A stretch of DNA of 51,036 nt from Candidatus Jordarchaeia archaeon (GTDB taxonomy: Archaea; Asgardarchaeota; Jordiarchaeia; Jordiarchaeales; Jordiarchaeaceae), in assembly GCA_029856435.1 (NCBI GenBank), contig JAHQXB010000035.1:1-51036 (forward strand), in the 5' to 3' direction. How positions within the stretch are numbered: the stretch's first letter is position 1; every line of letters starts with the position of its first letter. Below, one piece after another: positions 15,046 through 25,112 of this stretch. Made by a program: the position numbers and the translations under genes. The notes below the pieces were generated by a model, which saw only the letters and a program-made list of their open reading frames with translations, made no database searches and was not told the origin of the DNA.

Positions 15046-16599
15046 TTGCACTTGGAGTTGGATGGTTATCTTGAATTAAGCGGCGTTCTTCCCAAGGAAG
15101 CCCAAAGCGAATTAGAAGCCTTCTTCGAGGAAGCCAACAAAAAAATACTTAAAAAAGGAGCGCCCAAAGGAAAAGAATCTGAAGGGGCTCAAGTAACCAA
15201 GTGGTCCCTCAAAGGCGACAAGATAGAACTGCGGATAAATAGTGGCAGATATGTTAGAGCACACACCGCGCTACTCAGGCTTTCCAATGCGCTATCCAAA
15301 ATCCTAGGATCGAAATATCATACAGGTATCCGCAAGTCTGTCGCCACCACTTACAAGATAGAAACTGAGCTTGAGAAAACGCCCTTGGAACCCATAACCC
15401 TACCCTTCACCAAGGAATTAACCATCAAGGATAAAACTGCCACTGTAATTATGGTGGAAATGGACGAAAGTGAACTCAAAAGAAACTACCCAGACCGCCT
15501 ACTGCGGCGTCTCGAAGAGAAAATTACAGCCCAATATGTCCATGGAAAGGCAGAGTATACACGCACCGTTGAAAGAAGCCACAAGGGTTTAGAAAAATAC
15601 AAGTTGAGAGAAGACCCTACAGAGACCGCGGTTAAATTAGGATGGGTTAAAGAGTTTCCGGGAGCAGGCATATGGCAGATACTGCCCCCCTATGCTGCGC
15701 TCATCAGAGCCATAGAAAACATGATCATTGACGACATCGCAAAGCCCCTAGGATTCCAAGAAGTTATGCTTCCCCGACTAATTCCACTAGACGTTGAGAT
15801 GAAAAAGGGTCACTTTGGAATAGCAAACGAGATAATATGGGTCTGCCCCCCAATATCACGAGACCCCAAAGAATTCGAAGAAATACTAGACTACGTGGAA
15901 ATAACTGGCACTCCGCCCGTAGAATTACTCCAGAAAAAACTTCGCCCCCCCATGTTTGGACTAGCATACGCCCAATGTGAACCCTTCTATGAACTATTCG
16001 CCCAAGAAATAGTAAACATAGAAGATCTTGAGAAAAACCCCATAAAATTCTACGACAAAAATGGGCCCACTTGGAGATGGGAAGGGGGAGGACTGAAAGG
16101 CCTAGAACGCCTAAACGAATTCCACAGAGTAGAATTCGTATACATGGCGCCACCCCAAAAATGCATAGAAATAAGAGACCAAGTACTCGAAAAAGCAAAA
16201 ACCATGGTAGACAAAGACTTAGATTTAGAATACCGAATAGACGCAACCACCGCCGTATACCTTGAACACGCCGGAATCGCCGAAGAACAAAAAGAGGAAG
16301 AATTCGTGAAAACCTACGACCTCACCGTGATACTCCCCTTCGAAACCAAAAGCAGACCTGAAGCAGAACTAGAAATCTCCAGCTTCCACGTACACACTGA
16401 CTTTTACGCCAAAAGATTCCACTTCCGAGACAAAACCCGTAAAACAGTATACACTGGATGCGTAGGAATGGGCCCATCCCGCTATGCATACGTAACCCTA
16501 ATAAGACATGGATTCAACTACGACGACTGGCCCCCGAAAATCAAAAAATACATTGGCAAAAAACTGCCCGAGGTCCCCAAAACAGTAACTTGGCCATAA
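15046..16599 (+). CDS. serS: Seryl-tRNA synthetase, methanogen type (type 2)
   Basis: 517 residues from a TTG start. The protein matches the atypical SerRS first described in methanogens, not the common form. The long N-terminal tRNA-binding domain (about 1-165) is followed by a class II core with WQILPPYAALIRAIENM and the motif 2 region WRWEGGGLKGLERLNEFHRVE. The serine-binding zinc site is intact: Cys311 (AYAQCEPFYEL), Glu363 (HRVEFVYM) and Cys472 (VYTGCVGMG), with spacing very close to the known Cys-Glu-Cys set. It charges tRNA-Ser and supplies serine for selenocysteine synthesis where used. It converges with leuS. Confidence 0.92.
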   Translation: MHLELDGYLELSGVLPKEAQSELEAFFEEANKKILKKGAPKGKESEGAQVTKWSLKGDKIELRINSGRYVRAHTALLRLSNALSKILGSKYHTGIRKSVATTYKIETELEKTPLEPITLPFTKELTIKDKTATVIMVEMDESELKRNYPDRLLRRLEEKITAQYVHGKAEYTRTVERSHKGLEKYKLREDPTETAVKLGWVKEFPGAGIWQILPPYAALIRAIENMIIDDIAKPLGFQEVMLPRLIPLDVEMKKGHFGIANEIIWVCPPISRDPKEFEEILDYVEITGTPPVELLQKKLRPPMFGLAYAQCEPFYELFAQEIVNIEDLEKNPIKFYDKNGPTWRWEGGGLKGLERLNEFHRVEFVYMAPPQKCIEIRDQVLEKAKTMVDKDLDLEYRIDATTAVYLEHAGIAEEQKEEEFVKTYDLTVILPFETKSRPEAELEISSFHVHTDFYAKRFHFRDKTRKTVYTGCVGMGPSRYAYVTLIRHGFNYDDWPPKIKKYIGKKLPEVPKTVTWP

Positions 16600-16676
16600 A
16601 ATCACAAAAACAAAAACCTACATCCTCCCACTTAGACAAAAATAAGTCCACACTCCCCTCCCTAAAACTTATTCAA

Positions 16677-19508
16677 TTAGGTTTCGATGAGAACTCCTGG
16701 TTTTAATGGTTCAGCCACCCTGGCCTTCTCATGTTTCGACTCCTCAGCCCTCAGAACCTCAATCTTAGCTCCAAATTCCTTAGCCAAGAACTCTGCCGCC
16801 TCAGACAAAGTCTTAAACTCTATTTCCTGGGTAAGCATCTCATGGCGAGGATTCTTAAGCAACTTTTGCGCATAGTTTACAGCATCTTTTCCCTGCCTCT
16901 TAACCTCAGCATCAGCCATAACTCTCTTTATCAAATCCTCCCTACTCTTCAAGGACTCCGCTAAAATCTTATACTTCCAACCCTGAGCCACAAAAAGAGT
17001 AATCTTGGAAGGTCTCTCAATCCCGGTGACCTTGAGAATCTCCTTTATATCCTCAATGGTGTCGCCTATGAGCTTCTCCCGAAGCTCCAACTCCTCATCA
17101 AAGTACTTCTCATCATAAGTCGGCCAAGGCTCCTGAACAATGAATTTCTTGTGGCCGATTCTTTCCCAAATCTCCTCACAAATATGAGGAGTCACAGGAG
17201 ACACCAGCAGAATCATAGTCTCCACAGCCTTCCTCAAAACATCCGAATATTCCTCACTACGCCTCATATACCAACGGATATCATTCCATAAATCGAAAAA
17301 TCCCTCCTGAAGAGCAGAGCGATTCCTCATAACCTCATAATACTCAGTCGCCGCCTTAATATGCCTATGAACCCTGCTCAAAAGCCAACGATCAATATCC
17401 CTGTCCAAAGGCTTTGTCTCAGGCAAATTAGTAGCAAAATCATAAAACAACTCCAACCTCCTACGGAGACTCAAAACCTCTTGAGACCGCCAATCTGGAT
17501 CCACCAACCCCTCAGCCGAATAGGCCAACTCAAAACGAGTAGGATCAGCATTGTACTTATCCAAAGCCTCCTTAAGAGTAATAAAAATCCCTCGCGACTT
17601 ACTCATTTTCTGCCCCTCAATCTGAATCATACCATTAGCCCCCACCATCCGCGGCCACTTATCCTCGGGCCAAATAGCCACATGCTGAAACAAGAAAAAC
17701 GTCAAATGATTAAAAATCAACTCCTTGGCTGAATTCCTAAGAGAGACAGGGTACCAATACTCAAACTCATCCCTCATATCCTCCAGTAACTCCTCATCCA
17801 AACCACTCCTCCCAGCAACCTCCTCCACACTTCCTTTCCCCAAAAAAATATAATCAAAAACTTCACGAGTTAACTTCTCCGCCGGAATCCCCAAACCATA
17901 AATGTGCTTTGCAACAGTGTAAAAAGCCATATAAACCGTAGAATCCGACAAAGTCTCCACAATCCATTCCGGATCCCAAGGAAGCCTAGTACCCAAGCCA
18001 CTCCGCCGCACACAAGCCTTATCCTCCAACCAATCCACTGTGTTCTCAAAAGCGCTCCTAGCCTCATCCGGAACAATAACCATACGCCCCAAAAGCTCCC
18101 TAACCCGCGCCTTCCACTCCGGATCACTATACTTCAAAAACCACTGATTCTCCAAAATCTTCACAATAGTACGCGTATTACAACGACAAACCACAGGCGC
18201 CGCAGTCTCCCACAAACTACTCGCCCAACCCTCACCTACAAAATCCGCAATCAACTCCTTCTTAACCTCAGCAACACCCCGCCCCGCATACCTACCGGTA
18301 ATCTTTTTGAGAACACCCTTATGAAACTCCTTCCGATAAACCTCCTTAGTGATATCCTCCAACCGCTCATCCTTCTGGCTCTTAATACCAGCCGCCTCAA
18401 CAAGCTCCACAGCAGGATGTTCACCAAACCCTTCAGTCTCAATCAAAGAAATGGGCTCCAACCCCATAACAATACTTGGATCAACACCGTACTCCCTAAG
18501 AACCTCAGGATTCCTACGCAAATCAGCAATAGCCGCCCAGTCAAAAGGAGCATGACTCGGAACACTCATAACCACACCCGAAGCATTACCCGGATCAACA
18601 AAAGAAGCCGGCAAAATGGGGACCTCACTACCCACTACCACATTCCTACAATACCTACCAATAAGCTTACGCCCCTTAAACTCCTCCAAAACCTCAACCA
18701 CATGCAACTGATCCCTAAGCTTCTGAACCGCCTCCCTACTAACAATCCACACCTCACCATCAACACGAGCCCTAACATAAACCGCATCCGGATTCAACCA
18801 CATATTCGTAACACCAAAAACAGTCTCCGGACGCAAAGTAGCAGCCATAAGAAAAGCACCATCACACTCAAACTTCAACAAAGTATACTCAATAGGAGAA
18901 ACACCCTCACCCACCAGTCGATCATGATCACCAGTAGGCGACAAACAACGAGGACACCAAACCACAGGATGACTACCCAAAACCACATAACCCTTATCAC
19001 GCAAAGTCCAATACTGCCACTCAATAAACTTATTATAAGGAGGATCAACGGTAGTAAACTGACGCCGCCAATCAACACTAAAACCAATCCTATTCACTGT
19101 TTCGATAGCCTCAGCCCGATAATAATCACCAATATATTTAGGATCCGTAAATTTGCTAATCTCATCTCGTGGCACACCACTTCTAACCAAAATATCAATC
19201 TGCTTCTGATCACCTTCAGCAATACGTTTAGCCACACCCACTAGGGGCTCCCCCGTGTAATGAAAAGCAAACGGGAACAGCACATTGTAACCCTGCATAC
19301 GCTTAAAACGAGCATAAATATCCACACGCAAACAAGTTAGGGCATGACCTATATGCAACGGTCCATTCATATAAGCATAGGGAAACGTAAATAATTTTCC
19401 TTTTGAGTGTTTGGACTTTCTTTTATTTTTTGGCGGGGGGTCTGCTTGGAATAGTTTTGTCTGTTTCCATTTTTGTTGCCATTTTTTTTCTATTTGGTTC
19501 CAGTCCAT
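16677..19508 (-). CDS. leuS: Leucyl-tRNA synthetase, archaeal type
   Basis: 943 residues, the usual size for archaeal/eukaryotic LeuRS. The class I HIGH motif is in YMNGPLHIGHALTCLRVDIY, and KMSKS is in IEGQKMSKSRGIFITLKEAL. The large CP1 editing domain (about 160-480) contains AATLRPETVFGVTNMWLNP, the conserved threonine-rich editing motif. The C-terminal anticodon-binding and LeuRS-specific regions are complete. It is the only strongly GC-biased long gene in its neighbourhood and creates long antisense frames. Confidence 0.95.
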   Translation of the reverse strand: MDWNQIEKKWQQKWKQTKLFQADPPPKNKRKSKHSKGKLFTFPYAYMNGPLHIGHALTCLRVDIYARFKRMQGYNVLFPFAFHYTGEPLVGVAKRIAEGDQKQIDILVRSGVPRDEISKFTDPKYIGDYYRAEAIETVNRIGFSVDWRRQFTTVDPPYNKFIEWQYWTLRDKGYVVLGSHPVVWCPRCLSPTGDHDRLVGEGVSPIEYTLLKFECDGAFLMAATLRPETVFGVTNMWLNPDAVYVRARVDGEVWIVSREAVQKLRDQLHVVEVLEEFKGRKLIGRYCRNVVVGSEVPILPASFVDPGNASGVVMSVPSHAPFDWAAIADLRRNPEVLREYGVDPSIVMGLEPISLIETEGFGEHPAVELVEAAGIKSQKDERLEDITKEVYRKEFHKGVLKKITGRYAGRGVAEVKKELIADFVGEGWASSLWETAAPVVCRCNTRTIVKILENQWFLKYSDPEWKARVRELLGRMVIVPDEARSAFENTVDWLEDKACVRRSGLGTRLPWDPEWIVETLSDSTVYMAFYTVAKHIYGLGIPAEKLTREVFDYIFLGKGSVEEVAGRSGLDEELLEDMRDEFEYWYPVSLRNSAKELIFNHLTFFLFQHVAIWPEDKWPRMVGANGMIQIEGQKMSKSRGIFITLKEALDKYNADPTRFELAYSAEGLVDPDWRSQEVLSLRRRLELFYDFATNLPETKPLDRDIDRWLLSRVHRHIKAATEYYEVMRNRSALQEGFFDLWNDIRWYMRRSEEYSDVLRKAVETMILLVSPVTPHICEEIWERIGHKKFIVQEPWPTYDEKYFDEELELREKLIGDTIEDIKEILKVTGIERPSKITLFVAQGWKYKILAESLKSREDLIKRVMADAEVKRQGKDAVNYAQKLLKNPRHEMLTQEIEFKTLSEAAEFLAKEFGAKIEVLRAEESKHEKARVAEPLKPGVLIET

Positions 19509-19625
19509 TCTTGTCGCCCTTTAGGGTGTTGTGTCGTTAGGTTGGTTATCTACCGAGTTATTATTTAAGAATTGTGTGCAACTTTTGTTGAAACTGAATA
19601 TTTGTGTCTTTAATTGTTTAGTTTT

Positions 19626-20054
19626 TTATCCTTCTGGCCATTGTCCCAGTTCTAGTATGAATCCGCATTTTTCTTGGGTATCTAGGTAGGCCCATTTTAC
19701 TCCGAAGATTTCTCCTCTGTCGAGGATTTTTACTCCTATTTTTTCTAGGTTTTTTAGTTCTTTTTCGATGTCTTTGCAGTGGTAGCTTACGTGGTGGAGT
19801 CCTTCTCCTTTTTGTTTGAGCCATTTAGAGTGTATTGTGTCTCCTTCTAGGGGCTGGATTAGCTCGATTTGTAGGTCTCCCTGCTGGTATATGCCAATTT
19901 TCACTTTGCCGCCTGGCACTTCTGTTTCTATTGTGGGGAATGGCCCTATTCCCAGTTTTTCGAGGAATTTTGCGGTTTTTTCCATGTCTTTTACTACTAT
20001 TCCTAGTTGGCTGATTTTGTAGTCTGTTACTCTCTCGCTTGGTGTGGGTTCCAC
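19626..20054 (-). CDS. VOC-fold protein, methylmalonyl-CoA epimerase-like
   Basis: 142 residues from a GTG start with GGAGG upstream. Two betaalphabetabetabeta modules are visible: ISQLGIVVKDMEKTAKFLEK then IELIQPLEGDTIHSKWL, and GEGLHHVSYHCKDIEKELKN then GFILELGQW. The Gln/His/Glu metal-ligand pattern (QLGIVV, IELIQP, LHHVSY, LELGQ) resembles methylmalonyl-CoA epimerase rather than dioxygenases. With meaB and cobO at 8-9 kb it fits propionyl/methylmalonyl-CoA interconversion. Another glyoxalase-family activity is possible. Confidence 0.7.
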   Translation of the reverse strand: MEPTPSERVTDYKISQLGIVVKDMEKTAKFLEKLGIGPFPTIETEVPGGKVKIGIYQQGDLQIELIQPLEGDTIHSKWLKQKGEGLHHVSYHCKDIEKELKNLEKIGVKILDRGEIFGVKWAYLDTQEKCGFILELGQWPEG

Positions 20055-20194
20055 TTATTATGCCTCCTTTTTTGAGTTATTGTTTAGAGTGTTTTTGTCC
20101 TTAATTTAATTTTCTATTTTAGATATTTTAAAAAATAGTGTGGGAATTAATTATTAGGTGGTTTAATCTGTCTGGAATTTTTGGGGTATTTGTT

Positions 20195-20650
20195 ATGTTG
20201 GAGGATGTTGAGGAAATTAAAAGGTTGAAGGCGAAATATTGCTATTATGTGGATGGACATTATGAGGATTCGTCATGTCTGGATTTGCTTTTGAGAGAAG
20301 TGTTTGCTGATGATGCGTTTATCGATTTTGGACCTTTTGGTAGTGCTAAGGGTCAGAAAGAGATAAGAAACTTTTATGTAAACATGGCTTTTGGGATGCT
20401 TTCTTTTAGTATGCATATGTTGCTTAACCCTTTGATAGAGATTAAAGGTGAGGATAAGGCTACGGGTAAGTGGTATTTTTTGTTCCAAGTACTATGAGGG
20501 GGAAACAATCTAGCTGGTCGGCTTGCAGGAATATACAACGATGAATATGAGAAAAGGAATGGAAGGTGGTTTATAAAATCGAGTCAAATGGTTCTTTGGC
20601 ACCCCCCTACGATAAGGTCTGGTCTAAAGAGGGCATGATTCCCAAATAGT
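20195..20650 (+). pseudogene. SnoaL/NTF2-like protein, frameshifted
   Basis: The frame from ATG 20195 reads EEIKRLKAKYCYYVDGHYED, then VFADDAFIDFGPFGSAKGQK and LLNPLIEIKGEDKATGKWYF, a SnoaL-like cone fold. It stops at 20497, but the sequence after it, in another frame, continues the fold as LAGIYNDEYEKRNGRWFIKS and then SKEGMIPK up to about 20650. At least two frameshifts are needed, so the gene is inactive or the assembly has errors. An upstream start at 20138 is less likely. Confidence 0.7.
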
Positions 20651-20843
20651 AACAATCTGACTCCTTGACAGCTGGTAACGTTTGTTATTCAAAAATTGGA
20701 TATTGCAGAGGTTTTCCCCTCAGGGGAAAGTGAAAATTTTGGGACCTAGATGATTTTGCGTCAGCCATAACTATTTATGAGTTGTAAAGCAGGCTGTATT
20801 AGTCTCTCATATTTTGTTGGCAATTTGTTTTTGAGGTGGTTTT

Positions 20844-21790
20844 GTGAAGGCTAGGGTTGTTGGGGGCGTTTCTGATATTAGAGAGTCTTTGCTTCGGGTT
20901 TTTGATGCTTTTGGTGGTGTTGAGGAGTTTGTTAAGCCTAATTCTAGGGTTTTAAGTATAATGGTGTCTACTTTGGTAGGGTGATGTATACTGATCCTAG
21001 AGTTATAGTTGAGATGGTTAGTATTGCTAGGAATTTACTGTGGATAAGGTTTATGTGACGAAGAATTCTATTCAGGGCAATTTTACTCGTATGGTTGCTG
21101 AGGTCAGTGGTATTGCTAGGATAGTTGAGGAGAAGGGGGTAGGAATCTATACTTATGGGAGAAGCCGGTTATGATGGAGATAGGTGATAAGCGTATTCCT
21201 ACTAGGTTTCCTAAGATTTTGTACGATAACCTCATTCGTAGAAAGGGTAGCAATGTTCTGATTAATATTCCTAAACCTAAGACGCATTGGGAGACTACTG
21301 TTACGCTGGGAATTAAGTGTTTTCAGGGGCTTCCTTATGATTGCGATAATCTTGTAAATCATAATTATAAGTTGCGTCAGAAGCTTGTGGATACTGTAAA
21401 GTTTATTCGTCCAGATTTTACAATTATTGAGGGTATTACTGCCAAGTTTGGCCATTTTCCCCCCGAGATTTTGCTTTCGGAGTGCATGGTTCCATCGAAT
21501 ATTTTTATTGCTTCAAATGATGTGGTTGCATGGATACGGTGGGCGCAAAAATCCTAGGTTATGATGTTGAAGAAGTGAAACATATTAAGCTTGCCGCGGA
21601 GCAGGGATTAGGGATCGGTGACTTTAAAGATATTGAGATTATCGGTGATATTTCGCGTTTCAGAGAACGTTTCCCATGTACCCCATGTAGGGACTGCCCA
21701 AGTGAGGTACGCTTTGTTAAAGGGAGGGAGATGGTCTTTATGGAGAGCTGTTATGGAAACATGCTATTGGCTCCTCTCTATTTCTGGTAG
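20844..21790 (+). pseudogene. DUF362-type protein, broken by several frameshifts
   Basis: Starting at a GTG (VKARVVGGVSDIRESLLRVF), the coding signal changes frame near 20955, 21030, 21165 and 21535. Fragments read TDPRVIVEMVSIA, VTKNSIQGNFTRMVAEVSGI, NVLINIPKPKTHWETTVTLG and GAKILGYDVEEVKHIKLAAE, ending in a FPCTPCRDCPSEVRF segment. This is the layout of DUF362 proteins, some of which carry ferredoxin-like clusters. At least four frame changes make it a pseudogene. Confidence 0.75.
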
Positions 21791-21866
21791 ATTTTAAAGG
21801 TGAGGGCGGCTTTAACATTATTGCAGGTAAGGGTTCAGTGAAAATGATCTGGACAACCTTCTACCC

Positions 21867-22047
21867 GGCGATAGATTCGCAAAATCTCGTGTTTTTGGGC
21901 CCTTTTTTTGGCGCTTCTTAAAACTGTTTCTCACCACTTAAGTGGGATGGAAATATTAAAAATTGAGGAAAAACACCGATAAAACCATAAATTATCAGGG
22001 AACACAACGGCAAAAAACCATAGCAAAGATCCTGCAAATCTATCGCC
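21867..22047. mobile_element. MITE-like repeat, family 1, copy 2
   Basis: 181 bp with the same orientation and near-identical body as the element at 146-325; it begins GGCGATAGATTCGC and ends GCAAATCTATCGCC. It lies in a zone of broken genes. Open frames on both sides (GKGSVKMIWTTFYP before, GHFNRWVFTIEEN after) suggest that it split a gene. Confidence 0.8.
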
Positions 22048-22290
22048 CGGGGACATTTTAATCGTTGGGTCTTCACAATTGAAGAGAATTTAGACCGGGT
22101 TCGTGAAAAATATCCTGACCGCAAAATCTATAATATACCCGAATGTAACGATATTGCTAAAATTACTGCGTACCTGTGTGCCATGATGAAAATTGATGTT
22201 CTTAACATGATTCCAATGGATATGAATAAATCGGTTGAAATAATACAACAGGCGTTGCAACATGGATTAGACGCAAATCTTCCCCTCTAA
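22048..22290 (+). pseudogene. Orphan C-terminal gene fragment downstream of the MITE
   Basis: An open frame of about 79 codons without a start runs from the repeat edge to a stop at 22288-22290. It reads FNRWVFTIEENLDRVREKYP, then IYNIPECNDIAKITAYLCAM and ends HGLDANLPL. The composition is clearly protein-like. I do not recognise the family. The likely upstream half lies before 21867 and was separated by the repeat. Confidence 0.55.
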
Positions 22291-22479
22291 AAGCTCATTC
22301 TGCTGGGTGACCCATTCCCCTATTTATGTTTTAATCTCATTCTTCCCAGTTTCTCCCTTTTTATAAAGTATGATAAATGCTTAAATATGGAAAATAGATA
22401 TGGTTAATTTAATTTGCACATATATATAGAATTAGTTTTATACCCCTCTGAGATAAAGCTAGTTGAGGGTTGAGTTGGT

Positions 22480-23706
22480 ATGACAAAAATTTTTTTCACC
22501 AAAGAAGAATTACGTTTCAGAGAAGAAGTTCGGGAATTTGCAAGAAGAGTGATAGCTCCCTACGCCGACGATGTTGAAAAAGGAATGTATCCTGGTCCGC
22601 TTCTGAAGAAAATTGCTGAGGCGGGGTATATGAGGCAGCTACATCCAATTGAGTACGGTGGAACTAACAAGGGCTTGGTGTACGAGATGATTGTCGCTGA
22701 GGAGATTGCTGCAGTTAGTGCGCCCACAGATATGTCGCGTACCGCTTCATCCACACTATGTGCGATTCCCATATCTCGATTCGGTACAGACGAACAGAAA
22801 AGAAAGTACCTGACACCCATAATAAGGGGAGAAATGATTGGGGCAATAGGCATTACAGAGCCAGATGTGGGGTCTGATACTGCTGGCATGAAAACTCGAG
22901 CAATAAGAGAAGGAGATGAGTATGTCATCAATGGTGAGAAGAGATTTATAACTAATGGGGCTGATGCGGACATCATTACTCTATTTGCTATTTCGAATCC
23001 AGAAGTGCCAGCGAAGCGGGGCGCTAGTGCTTTTATTTTTCCAACAGACACAGAAGGATTTAAGGTTGAGAAGGTTTACAACCTCCTGGGTATGCACGGT
23101 ATGCGCATTGCACATTTGAAGTTTGAGAATTGCCGCATACCCGCGGAAAATCTTCTTGGTAAGGAAGGTATGGGCTTCAATATCCTTATGGACGAATTAG
23201 ACACCGAGAGGATTTCTATTGCAGCAGAGATGATTGGAATTGCCCGGGCAGCCTTTGAGATAGCCGTAAAATACTCCACAGAGCGTGTGCAGTTCAATAG
23301 GCCAATTAACTGGTTTGAGGGGGTAAGCTTTAAGATTGCTGACATGGCCACCCAGCTAGATGCGGCGGAGCTTTTAACTCTACGTGCAGCCCGGATGGTA
23401 AATCGTGGTGAAAATGCCAGCAAAGAATCAGCTATGGCTAAGGTGTTTGCGGTAGACCACGCATTTGAAATTTGTAATCAGGCACTGCAGATATTGGGTG
23501 GTATAGGTTACACTACAGAATATCCCGTTGAGCGCTATTTGAGAGATGTTAGGATTGGTATGATTGGCGGCGGGACGTCGGAAATAATGAGGTTTCTGAT
23601 TCAGAGAGAAGTCTATAGGGAATTTGAGCAAAAGGCAGGAAAGGAGAAGCAAGCTATACCCGTTGAAGTTTCAAGCACTTCTGGCAGAGAGAGTCCTAAG
23701 GATTAA
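22480..23706 (+). CDS. Acyl-CoA dehydrogenase
   Basis: 408 residues. The ATG follows a weak GAGGG/GAG region. Family signatures are present: IGAIGITEPDVGSDTAGMKT (FAD/substrate loop), RVQFNRPINWFEGVSFKIAD and the C-terminal QILGGIGYTTEYPVERYLRD, then MIGGGTSEIMR. The expected catalytic glutamate region (YPVERYLRDVR) is intact. It oxidises acyl-CoA to enoyl-CoA with FAD and needs an electron-transfer flavoprotein not seen here. The C-terminal 20 residues are an extra polar tail. Confidence 0.92.
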   Translation: MTKIFFTKEELRFREEVREFARRVIAPYADDVEKGMYPGPLLKKIAEAGYMRQLHPIEYGGTNKGLVYEMIVAEEIAAVSAPTDMSRTASSTLCAIPISRFGTDEQKRKYLTPIIRGEMIGAIGITEPDVGSDTAGMKTRAIREGDEYVINGEKRFITNGADADIITLFAISNPEVPAKRGASAFIFPTDTEGFKVEKVYNLLGMHGMRIAHLKFENCRIPAENLLGKEGMGFNILMDELDTERISIAAEMIGIARAAFEIAVKYSTERVQFNRPINWFEGVSFKIADMATQLDAAELLTLRAARMVNRGENASKESAMAKVFAVDHAFEICNQALQILGGIGYTTEYPVERYLRDVRIGMIGGGTSEIMRFLIQREVYREFEQKAGKEKQAIPVEVSSTSGRESPKD

Positions 23707-23760
23707 TCCTCTAGTTAAACTTTTTTGGCTCCATTCTTGACAATATCCTAGGAGGATTTC

Positions 23761-23895
23761 TTGTCTACTACGGTACTGGGAGTGGCTTCCACACCACTTT
23801 TCATATATGGAAAGGAGGAATCAAGAAATAGTAACAAGCTTAACACTGGCAAATGGCTCTTTTTTGATTGGCGTTTCTTAGATGTCCGTTTTTAA
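23761..23895 (+). CDS. Possible 44-residue small protein
   Basis: A TTG start has an excellent ribosome-binding site (AGGAGGA at 23750-23756). It encodes MSTTVLGVASTPLFIYGKEE and ends in WLFFDWRFLDVRF. No family recognised. Its only support is the start signal, and it could be a remnant of a longer gene. Confidence 0.25.
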   Translation: MSTTVLGVASTPLFIYGKEESRNSNKLNTGKWLFFDWRFLDVRF

Positions 23896-24115
23896 CAGGA
23901 TTTTAACAGTGATATTTTTTACTGGGGTACGTACAAACTTTTAATAAAACATTTAAATTATGGGGGATGACTGAGTAAGCGATATAATTTATGTTTCGCC
24001 TGCGTGAAAAGATATTAGAATTAGGTTTTGAGTAGTGTTTCGAAGTCGATTTGTATAGTTTGGAAAAATGGGTACCCTGAAAGCTGATTTAATGTTCTGC
24101 TGGAGTTGAACATTT
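23896..24115. other. Intergenic region before the 24116 gene
   Basis: AT-rich with CTTTTAATAAAACATTTAA near 23940, a plausible archaeal promoter element. Nothing else is supported. Confidence 0.3.
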
Positions 24116-24625
24116 ATGGTTTTGCGAGAAAGCTTGAATAAATTGACCCCGGATAAGGAGATTGAGTTTCTTCGAGGAGCCTATTTTGGTATAGATGGAG
24201 TTTGGTTTCTGGTATGTGAAGACGAATACGATTTTGATAAGGCTCTATATTTAGATGGTGAGGTTTGGAAACGCTTCGCTAAAATCTTGGCGAAGAGGGT
24301 GAAGAGATTATTTGATGTTGAGGGCGACGATGCGGAAACTGTGGCTAACACCCTTGCTTTACGCTGGACTATGGAAAAATGGGAATTCGAGGTTTTAGAG
24401 TATAGTGCAAAGAGGAGTGTACTACGGGTTACAAGTTGTCCTTGGCTTGAGGGGTTAAAAAAGTCCGATAGGGAAAAATTTATACCTAAAATATGCGACC
24501 CAATTTGCGAGATTGTTTATCACAGCTGGGCAGAAGCCATTAACCCAAAAATCGAGGTAGAGAAACCGAAAACGAGGGGAAAAGGAGACACACATTGCGA
24601 TTTCATATTTACCCTAAAAGAATAG
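24116..24625 (+). CDS. Uncharacterised protein resembling DUF6125/ATC-hydrolase-like proteins
   Basis: 169 residues. The C-terminal CPWLEGLKKSDREKFIPKIC, DPICEIVYHSWAEAINP and KGDTHCDFIFTLKE pattern, with its conserved Cys and the GxxxC-F ending, recalls the L-2-amino-thiazoline-4-carboxylate hydrolase-like family found widely in anaerobic archaea. Four cysteines in this half may bind a metal. Function unknown. It precedes an AhpD-like gene on the same strand by 76 bp. Confidence 0.55.
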   Translation: MVLRESLNKLTPDKEIEFLRGAYFGIDGVWFLVCEDEYDFDKALYLDGEVWKRFAKILAKRVKRLFDVEGDDAETVANTLALRWTMEKWEFEVLEYSAKRSVLRVTSCPWLEGLKKSDREKFIPKICDPICEIVYHSWAEAINPKIEVEKPKTRGKGDTHCDFIFTLKE

Positions 24626-24701
24626 TTTCAAGTTAGGGCAAAAGTAGGGTAAAGAAGAAATTGATATGGTATGCTACACCTTTCTTATGGTGGTGATGTA
24701 G

Positions 24702-25112
24702 ATGTCGCTTGGCGACAAGATAAGAAATTTTCTGGGTGATGATCCTAAGAAGCTTGTTGATGAAATACTCAAGGGTATGAAAGAAGAGTATGGTGACATT
24801 CCCTTTATAGCAAAATCTATGAGTAGTCAGAGACCAGAAGCATTTATTTTCAATGCCCTACAAACCCTATTTATATTGAAAAGGCCTAAAGCAGTTCCCC
24901 AAAAAACAGCGGAGCTCTTAGCCATCTCAGCAGCTACCGCCATTGGATGCGAACACTGTATAGATTTTCATATAAGGGCCGCAATGCGCCTGGGTGTGTC
25001 CAAGGATGAAATATTTGACGCCATAATGGTTGCCAGTCTAATATCTCAGACATCAAAATTAGCCGTAGGCCTAAGAAAACTGGAAAGGTCTTCCCTATCA
25101 GATTCCCACTAG
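24702..25112 (+). CDS. Carboxymuconolactone decarboxylase/AhpD-family protein
   Basis: 136 residues from ATG with GGTGAT upstream. The AhpD core AISAATAIGCEHCIDFHIRA carries the redox pair Cys83 and Cys86 and His90, followed by GVSKDEIFDAIMVASLI. Members act as small disulfide reductases or peroxidase partners. It overlaps the end of the convergent glpC by 4 bp. Confidence 0.85.
   Translation: MSLGDKIRNFLGDDPKKLVDEILKGMKEEYGDIPFIAKSMSSQRPEAFIFNALQTLFILKRPKAVPQKTAELLAISAATAIGCEHCIDFHIRAAMRLGVSKDEIFDAIMVASLISQTSKLAVGLRKLERSSLSDSH

Noticed and set aside
15764..16246. 160-codon minus-strand frame inside serS
   Set aside because: Leu/Arg-rich complement of the well-supported SerRS gene, with no ribosome-binding site.
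17904..19244. Long 446-codon plus-strand frame opposite leuS
   Set aside because: It is an antisense shadow of the leucyl-tRNA synthetase gene. Its Asn/Thr/His-rich composition is the complement of leuS codons and it has no family motif.
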